From positions 62,001 through 126,000 of the forward strand of contig JAFXNA010000024.1 in NCBI GenBank assembly GCA_017529865.1: 64,000 nucleotides of DNA, given 5' to 3'. This document shows, piece by piece, positions 59,559-64,000 of the stretch. Every line of letters starts with the position of its first letter. Position 1 is the first letter of the stretch. Position numbers and translations under genes: made by a program. A model generated the notes under the pieces. That model made no database searches and was not told where the DNA came from. It worked only from the letters and a program-made list of their open reading frames with translations. This stretch comes from Bacteroidaceae bacterium (GTDB taxonomy: Bacteria > Bacteroidota > Bacteroidia > Bacteroidales > Bacteroidaceae).

Positions 59559-60077
59559 TTACATTCTTGCAAAAGACTGGCCGAAGCGTGGAGCACCCCA
59601 AGGAGTTGCGTGGATGCGATGACGCTGTGGAAATTCTGGAGCCTTTGCTGCCGGGCGGAGTTCCTTCTGTACCTCTGCGATGGCGCTTGCCAATGCCTTG
59701 CTGCTTACCTGAGTACCGTTGATCACTACCGTGTTGTCCTTGGCATTCACGATGATGTCCATCAGTTCGGGTACTGAGAGTGCGTAGTTGCACTGGTAGT
59801 AGTCTGCGTTGCGGTCCTTTGGCATGACGTTCACGTTGCCTTCGCTGAGTTCGCTGGTGAGGACGCTTTCACCGTTTGTATTGATGATGTCGAAATTGAA
59901 ATCTACTGCCTCGCTGGCTTCCTCGATGATGCTGAGGATGCATTGGTTGGTTGCACGGTCGAATCCGAGACCTACCTCCATATTCGTTGTTACGGGTGCG
60001 TAGTACACTGTTGAGTTCTGAGCGTTTGCACTTACACTTGCGATGAGACTTGCGATTGCGATTACTAATGACTTCAT
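59559..60077 (-). CDS. Hypothetical secreted protein
   Basis: The 172-residue product has signal peptide MKSLVIAIASLIASVSANAQ. The mature part first looks like a small immunoglobulin-like or type IX-sorting-like beta domain (NMEVGLGFDRATNQCILSII, FNFDIINTNGESVLTSELSE). It is followed by a helical stretch and a basic Pro-rich tail (PEFPQRHRIHATPWGAPRFG). No family is recognised. No clear TAnnTTTG box is seen upstream; a nested hairpin at 60220-60262 lies in the leader or promoter area. Confidence 0.7.
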   Translation of the reverse strand: MKSLVIAIASLIASVSANAQNSTVYYAPVTTNMEVGLGFDRATNQCILSIIEEASEAVDFNFDIINTNGESVLTSELSEGNVNVMPKDRNADYYQCNYALSVPELMDIIVNAKDNTVVINGTQVSSKALASAIAEVQKELRPAAKAPEFPQRHRIHATPWGAPRFGQSFARM

Positions 60078-60219
60078 AATTTGTTTCCTTTCTTAATTTT
60101 TAGTTTGTTATTTATTTTTTGTTTTTGAATTCTGTTTTTGTTGAGGCCTGTTTTTCAACCTCGTACATCTCTTTGATTCCGCAATCTCAAATTCGATTAA
60201 ATTCCGATTTCCTAAACGT

Positions 60220-60262
60220 GATAGGGGTTTCCCTACGGCAAAGGGAGGAATACACCCATATC
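60220..60262. promoter_or_regulatory. Nested hairpin in the 60078-60419 gap
   Basis: The outer arms GATAGGGGT (60220-60228) and ACACCCATATC (60252-60262) enclose TTTCCCT/AAGGGA (60228-60234 and 60241-60246). It could be an operator or an RNA structure for the minus-strand gene ending at 60077. The rest of the 342-base gap holds an AT-rich leader and the element at 60305-60396. Confidence 0.5.
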
Positions 60263-60304
60263 GCTTTGAAATTGCTTAATAATGCTTAAAGATATTGGCT
60301 ATAT

Positions 60305-60396
60305 GAAAAATGCGTTTAAGCCGAGCAAAAAAACAAATGTATTTGATTTTTTCGAGGCGTAGCATTTTGTGCTATGCGAATTTTTTCATAAATTTG
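60305..60396 (+). promoter_or_regulatory. Structured element carrying the dut promoter
   Basis: It has the same flanks as the element at 28676: GAAAAATGCGTTTAAGCCGA and GAGGCGTAGCATTTTGTGCT. The inner arms differ (CAAAT/ATTTG). The -33 TTTG (60366-60369) lies inside the right flank. The -7 box TAAATTTG is at 60389-60396 after a 19-base spacer. Confidence 0.7.
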
Positions 60397-60419
60397 CATT
60401 CTAAATAAAAAATTAGATT

Positions 60420-60851
60420 ATGGAAGTGAAAATCATAAATAAATCCCATCATCAACTGCCTGCTTACGAAACGATTCAATCAGCAGGTATGGATTTGCGT
60501 GCTAATCTTGAGGCACCTATTACTTTGCAGCCTATGCAGCGTTGCTTAGTTCCTACAGGGCTGTTTATGGCTCTCCCTGCTGGCTATGAAGCCCAGGTAC
60601 GTCCTCGAAGTGGATTGGCTATCAAGAAGGGGATTACTGTGCTAAACTCGCCTGGTACCATTGATGCGGACTACAGAGGTGAGATTTGTGTGATTCTCAT
60701 CAATCTGTCGCAGGAGCCATTTGTCATCAACGATGGAGAGCGTATTGCTCAGATGGTGATTTCGAACTATGAACAGGTGGAGTGGAATCAGGTTGAGGTG
60801 CTAGATGACACTGAGCGAGGTGCTGGTGGTTTCGGACATACGGGAAGATAA
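60420..60851 (+). CDS. dut: Deoxyuridine 5'-triphosphate nucleotidohydrolase
   Basis: The 143-residue trimeric dUTPase splits dUTP to dUMP and diphosphate, keeping uracil out of DNA and supplying dTMP synthesis. The five motifs are present: [40 protein letters not shown] and the C-terminal [11 protein letters not shown]. Length is normal. It starts the dut-TPR-DUF4292-M23 run. Confidence 0.98.
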   Translation: MEVKIINKSHHQLPAYETIQSAGMDLRANLEAPITLQPMQRCLVPTGLFMALPAGYEAQVRPRSGLAIKKGITVLNSPGTIDADYRGEICVILINLSQEPFVINDGERIAQMVISNYEQVEWNQVEVLDDTERGAGGFGHTGR

Positions 60852-60893
60852 AAAAGGAGCCCCCCTCTACCCCCCCCTTTATGGGGAGGAGTA
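60852..60893. repeat. Copy 9 of C/G-rich palindromic repeat
   Basis: AGGAGCCCCCCTCTACCCCC, then CTTTATGGGGAGGAG, fills the 48-base gap between dut and the TPR gene. Confidence 0.75.
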
Positions 60894-60899
60894 TAATGA

Positions 60900-62687
60900 A
60901 TGCAAAAGAAAATGGCGAAGACAAAAAGCATAATAAAGAGTCTGCAAAAGTATCTGCTCCCCGCCCTTATAGGGAGGGGAAGGGGGGTGGCTCTCTTATT
61001 ATTTTTGTCTTTTGGTGTGCTTTGTGCTTCGGCTCAGGACTCGAATAAGGCGAAGGCTGACCACTTCATTCTGGAGGGACATCGGCAGATGTTGCTTGGG
61101 AACAACTCTGATGCGTTTGAGATGTTCCGTCATGGACTGATGCTAAACCCGAAATCATCTGTGGCACTAAGCGAGTTGTCGCACTTCTGGCAGTATCTCA
61201 GACAAGACAGCCTGTCGCTCCAATACATGAAACTTGCCACTCAATATGCTCCCGACAACTACTGGAACAAGGAAGCTTTGGTAGATTTCTATGTTGATGC
61301 CGGTAAGACGGATGATGCCATTAACGTTCTGGAACAGCTGGCGAAACAATTCCCAGAGAAAGAAGATGTACTGTTGATGCTCGAAACCCTCTACAAGCAG
61401 AAACAAGACTATGCCAATGTCGTTCGGGTGCTCGATGCGCTTGAGGTGAAGGAAGGAAAAAGCGAACAACTCAGCATCGAGAAGTTCAGAACCTATGTTC
61501 AGATGAAAGATGAGAAGAAAGCATTTGAGGAGATGAGTGAACTGGCAGAAGAATACCCCAACGACCTACGCTACAGGGTGTTACTTGGTGACCTATATGT
61601 GGATCAAGGTCAGTATGACGAAGGGTTGAAAGTATATCAAGCTGTGGAAGAAGAAGATTCGACAAACATCTACTTGATGTCGTCGATGCTGAATTACTAC
61701 ACGAAGACAAACCAAGACTCACTTTACCAACAACAACTGAACAAGGTATGTACCAATCCCCAACTGGACGAAGAGACTCGCCTGCGGTTCCTGAATGGGT
61801 TGGTATTCCAAAACATGCAAGATAATAAAGATCCACAGCCGCTGTTAGAGATATTCAAAAAGGTGTTGGCGATGCCTCAAGAAAACACACAGATTCTGGA
61901 ACTCTGCACACGATTCATGGTTACACTCAAGCGACCTGCTGATGAAGTAAAACCAGTACTCAACCAGATGCTCGATATCAATCCAGAGAACAACATGGCC
62001 CGTGGCCTGCTGTTGGAATATGCTGTCGAAGCAAACGACCTGCCAGAAGTTATTCGCATCAGCAAACCTGCTGTTGACTACTCGATTGATGACCCTGTAT
62101 TCTATTATTATTTAGGTGTAGCATATTTCCAAACCGATAGTGCACAGTTGGCCGTCAAGACCTTTAGGAAGGGTTTGCAAAAGGTGGACAGCAAAACCAA
62201 TCTGCAGCTACTCACCAATATGTATGCCTTGATGGGTGATGCATATCACCAGTTGGGAGATAACAAACATGCATACGAGTGCTACGATTCGTGTCTTCTC
62301 TATCGACCCGATGAAGCAATGGTACTCAACAACTATGCCTACTATCTGTCGCTTGAAGAGAAACAATTGGAAAAAGCCGAAGAAATGAGCCGACGTTCCT
62401 TAGAGAAAGAAAGCGACAACTATACCTACATCGACACGTATGCATGGATTCTGTTCAAGCAAAAAAAATATACAGAGGCCAAAGAATATATAGATAAGGC
62501 GTTGGCAATTATGGGTGACGACATCGAAGCCAATGATGCCACGATTATCGAACATGCGGGCGACATCTATGCCAAGAATGGGCAGAAAGAGCGAGCCGTA
62601 GAATTCTGGCAGCAAGCGGTCGACTTGGGCAATGCCTCTGTCGTCCTGAAAAAGAAACTGAATAAGAAGAAGTATATCAATGAATAA
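60900..62687 (+). CDS. TPR-repeat periplasmic protein
   Basis: The 595-residue product has a signal peptide of which LLPALIGRGRGVALLLF is encoded by a C/G-rich palindrome copy; cleavage is near CASAQ. ATG 60912 (MAKTKSIIKS) is an alternative start. The mature part is a chain of ten or more tetratricopeptide repeats (GHRQMLLGNNSDAFEMFRHG, YYYLGVAYFQTDSAQLAVKT, DTYAWILFKQKKYTEAKEYI). It probably scaffolds a periplasmic or outer-membrane complex. It precedes and overlaps by 8 bases the DUF4292 gene. Confidence 0.9.
   Translation: MQKKMAKTKSIIKSLQKYLLPALIGRGRGVALLLFLSFGVLCASAQDSNKAKADHFILEGHRQMLLGNNSDAFEMFRHGLMLNPKSSVALSELSHFWQYLRQDSLSLQYMKLATQYAPDNYWNKEALVDFYVDAGKTDDAINVLEQLAKQFPEKEDVLLMLETLYKQKQDYANVVRVLDALEVKEGKSEQLSIEKFRTYVQMKDEKKAFEEMSELAEEYPNDLRYRVLLGDLYVDQGQYDEGLKVYQAVEEEDSTNIYLMSSMLNYYTKTNQDSLYQQQLNKVCTNPQLDEETRLRFLNGLVFQNMQDNKDPQPLLEIFKKVLAMPQENTQILELCTRFMVTLKRPADEVKPVLNQMLDINPENNMARGLLLEYAVEANDLPEVIRISKPAVDYSIDDPVFYYYLGVAYFQTDSAQLAVKTFRKGLQKVDSKTNLQLLTNMYALMGDAYHQLGDNKHAYECYDSCLLYRPDEAMVLNNYAYYLSLEEKQLEKAEEMSRRSLEKESDNYTYIDTYAWILFKQKKYTEAKEYIDKALAIMGDDIEANDATIIEHAGDIYAKNGQKERAVEFWQQAVDLGNASVVLKKKLNKKKYINE
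60956..60996. repeat. Copy 10 of C/G-rich repeat, inside a signal-peptide coding region
   Basis: GCTCCCCGCCCTTATAGGGA, then GGGGAAGGGGGGTGG. It is read in frame as the n-region of the TPR protein signal peptide. Confidence 0.8.
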
Positions 62688-63531
62688 ACTGAAACAATAC
62701 ATAACAATCACCATCACCTGCATCACTATCTGCTGGGGACTTAGTGCGTGTAAGTCAACCAAACCTGTGACACCACCTGACAATCCAGTAACCAGCACCA
62801 CAACAGCGTTTGCAGCCGACAAGTATCTTTCGATGGTGACATCGAACAATACAAATCAGGCAAACCTCACAGCCAAAGTAAAAGTTGTGGTGGATGTTGA
62901 TGGCAAGTCGACCTCAACCAGCGGTTCACTCAAGATGAAGAAAAACGATGTCATACAGATTTCGCTTGTCGATCCACTATTGGGTGTGATGGAACTGGGT
63001 CGAATGGAGTTCACCAAGACACGTGTGCTGATTATCGATCGTGTCAATAAGCAATATGTAGACTTACCCTATAGCGATGTCAGTTTCCTCAAACAAGCCA
63101 ATATCGACTTCAACACCCTCCAATCACTCTTCTGGCATGAGGTGTTCGAACCTGGCAAATCATCTACGAAATCTGCCGACTTTCAGTTTAAAGATAATGG
63201 AGACAATATTGACATCCTATTTGTAGATCGTATGCTGACCTACAAGTTTGCCACCAAAAAGCAGCAAGGACAATTGCTAGAGACCGTTATTACTAACAAC
63301 ACAGACAAGAACTATCGATTTGCTTTCAACTACGATAACTTCACTAAGTTCTATAGCAAACCGTTCCCGCGTGAGATGACGATGGCCTTTACAGACTCAT
63401 CGCAGACAACTTCGTTGTCACTCACGCTCAGTTCACTGAAGAATTCGTCTGACTGGGTAGCACGCAGTACTGCCCCAAGCAAATATACAAAAGCAGATCC
63501 GGAGAAACTCTTTAAATCGCTCGTCAAATGA
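62680..63531 (+). CDS. DUF4292 lipoprotein (LolB/LolA-like fold expected)
   Basis: The 283-residue product has lipobox LSAC. The body is a beta-rich half-barrel: ANLTAKVKVVVDVDGKSTST, SGSLKMKKNDVIQISLVDPL, LGVMELGRMEFTKTRVLIID, RVNKQYVDLPYSDVSFLKQA. This matches DUF4292, which is thought to share a fold with lipoprotein carriers; a carrier role is inference. The gene overlaps the TPR gene at its start and the next gene (ATGA) at its end, so all three are coupled. Confidence 0.88.
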   Translation: MNKLKQYITITITCITICWGLSACKSTKPVTPPDNPVTSTTTAFAADKYLSMVTSNNTNQANLTAKVKVVVDVDGKSTSTSGSLKMKKNDVIQISLVDPLLGVMELGRMEFTKTRVLIIDRVNKQYVDLPYSDVSFLKQANIDFNTLQSLFWHEVFEPGKSSTKSADFQFKDNGDNIDILFVDRMLTYKFATKKQQGQLLETVITNNTDKNYRFAFNYDNFTKFYSKPFPREMTMAFTDSSQTTSLSLTLSSLKNSSDWVARSTAPSKYTKADPEKLFKSLVK

Positions 63532-64000
63532 GAAATAGAATCACACAAACTATATGTCTTATCTGTATGATGGCAACCTTAGCGATGGTGTCAACAAGCC
63601 CTTGTTATGCTCAGAAGAAGACAACTACAACAACAAAGAAAGCAACAACCACAACTACGAAAAAAGCTACTACAACCACAAAGAAGACAACTACAGCCAA
63701 GAAAACAACAACCACGACGAAGAAGACGACAACCACCAAAGCTGCCGCAAAGCCTGTGGACAAGAAAGCCCAGCTACAAAAAGAACAGGCAGCCACTCAG
63801 AAACAACGTCAGCAGTCACAGCAGCAGATTTCGGTCATCAACAAGAATATCAAGGCTAATCTCGATAGCGTACTCATTCTCAACAATCGCATTGGACGCC
63901 AACAGTACCAGATTGATAGTCTCAATCGGGCAGTCAAAGCAATGGAAATACGTATCGACACCCTCAACAATCAGATTACTCGCACGAAAAAAGAACTGCT
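63528..64000 (+). CDS. Murein hydrolase activator (EnvC/M23-like), N-terminal part
   Basis: An ATG at 63528 overlaps the DUF4292 stop and opens a frame that runs to the window edge (157 codons). The signal peptide is MRNRITQTICLICMMATLAM, with cleavage near CYAQ. A low-complexity Thr/Lys/Ala tract (KKTTTTKKATTTTKKATTTT and on, residues about 30-68) follows. A long coiled coil (KEQAATQKQRQQSQQQISVI, LNNRIGRQQYQIDSLNRAVK) comes next, the usual N-terminal half of EnvC-type proteins that end in an M23 domain. The M23 domain itself would lie outside the window, so the assignment rests on the coiled coil and the operon. Confidence 0.75.
   Translation, partial: MRNRITQTICLICMMATLAMVSTSPCYAQKKTTTTTKKATTTTTKKATTTTKKTTTAKKTTTTTKKTTTTKAAAKPVDKKAQLQKEQAATQKQRQQSQQQISVINKNIKANLDSVLILNNRIGRQQYQIDSLNRAVKAMEIRIDTLNNQITRTKKEL

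Noticed and set aside
63554..63859. Open frame of 101 codons at the right end
   Set aside because: It is in another frame of the ACA/AAG-rich tract. The frame from ATG 63528 has a signal peptide, overlaps the previous stop and continues past the edge.

Overview
The window is a piece of a Bacteroidales chromosome, most likely Prevotella or a close relative (Prevotellaceae). This rests on more than twenty promoters with the Bacteroidetes -7 box TAnnTTTG, often with TTTG 19-20 bases upstream. It also rests on the near absence of Shine-Dalgarno sequences and on many Bacteroidetes families: DUF4230, DUF6242, DUF6089, DUF2851, DUF4292, DUF5686 and DKNYY lipoproteins. The genus is an inference; the order is well supported.

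Layout. (1) 1-3200: an accessory segment cut by the left edge. It holds a DUF3987-like protein and two unknown proteins on the minus strand, separated by intervals full of inverted and direct repeats. (2) 3457-12674: envelope and unknown proteins. Two DUF4230 membrane proteins lie on the plus strand; a five-gene minus-strand run of lipoproteins includes a TMEM43-like membrane protein and a fasciclin-domain protein. (3) 13001-18512: bcp, then topA-aroK-argB, then an ECF-type sigma factor with a probable anti-sigma partner. (4) 18803-22665: korA-korB (2-oxoacid:ferredoxin oxidoreductase) and ribD. (5) 22704-29279: an outer-membrane biogenesis block (DUF6242 lipoprotein, DUF6089 barrel, uppS, bamA, two skp/ompH copies). 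(6) 29673-43257: DKNYY lipoprotein, greA-HIT, recO, tRNA-Glu, rpsT, gyrB, DUF2851, dapB-lepB and purL. (7) 43373-46989: a rhuM gene between two identical 82-base direct repeats, an unknown membrane protein, a repeat-rich gap, and a peroxide-defence operon (gpx, ohrR-like regulator, 61-residue Cys protein) with paired operator-like boxes. (8) 47388-56704: tyrS, gpmI, a DUF5686 outer-membrane protein, an AMP-forming acyl ligase and two glycosyltransferases. (9) 56891-64000: tRNA-Asn, tRNA-Leu, glyS, an FKBP lipoprotein, an unknown secreted protein, dut, a TPR protein, a DUF4292 lipoprotein and the start of an M23/EnvC-like murein hydrolase activator cut by the right edge.

Most genes are ordinary housekeeping or envelope genes. 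The unusual content is in the non-coding and semi-coding layer. A C/G-rich palindromic repeat of about 40-70 bases recurs at least ten times and in four genes has become the coding sequence for a signal-peptide n-region or a post-lipobox linker. Arrays with a 7-base period sit against several promoters. A two-arm structured element precedes skp2 and dut. Large intergenic repeats occur in opposite orientation at about 29.4 and 45.4 kb. The two best candidates for a self-contained system are the 82-base-repeat-flanked rhuM cassette and the OhrR-Gpx-61-residue module with duplicated operators. I found no CRISPR array, no integrase and no insertion sequence.
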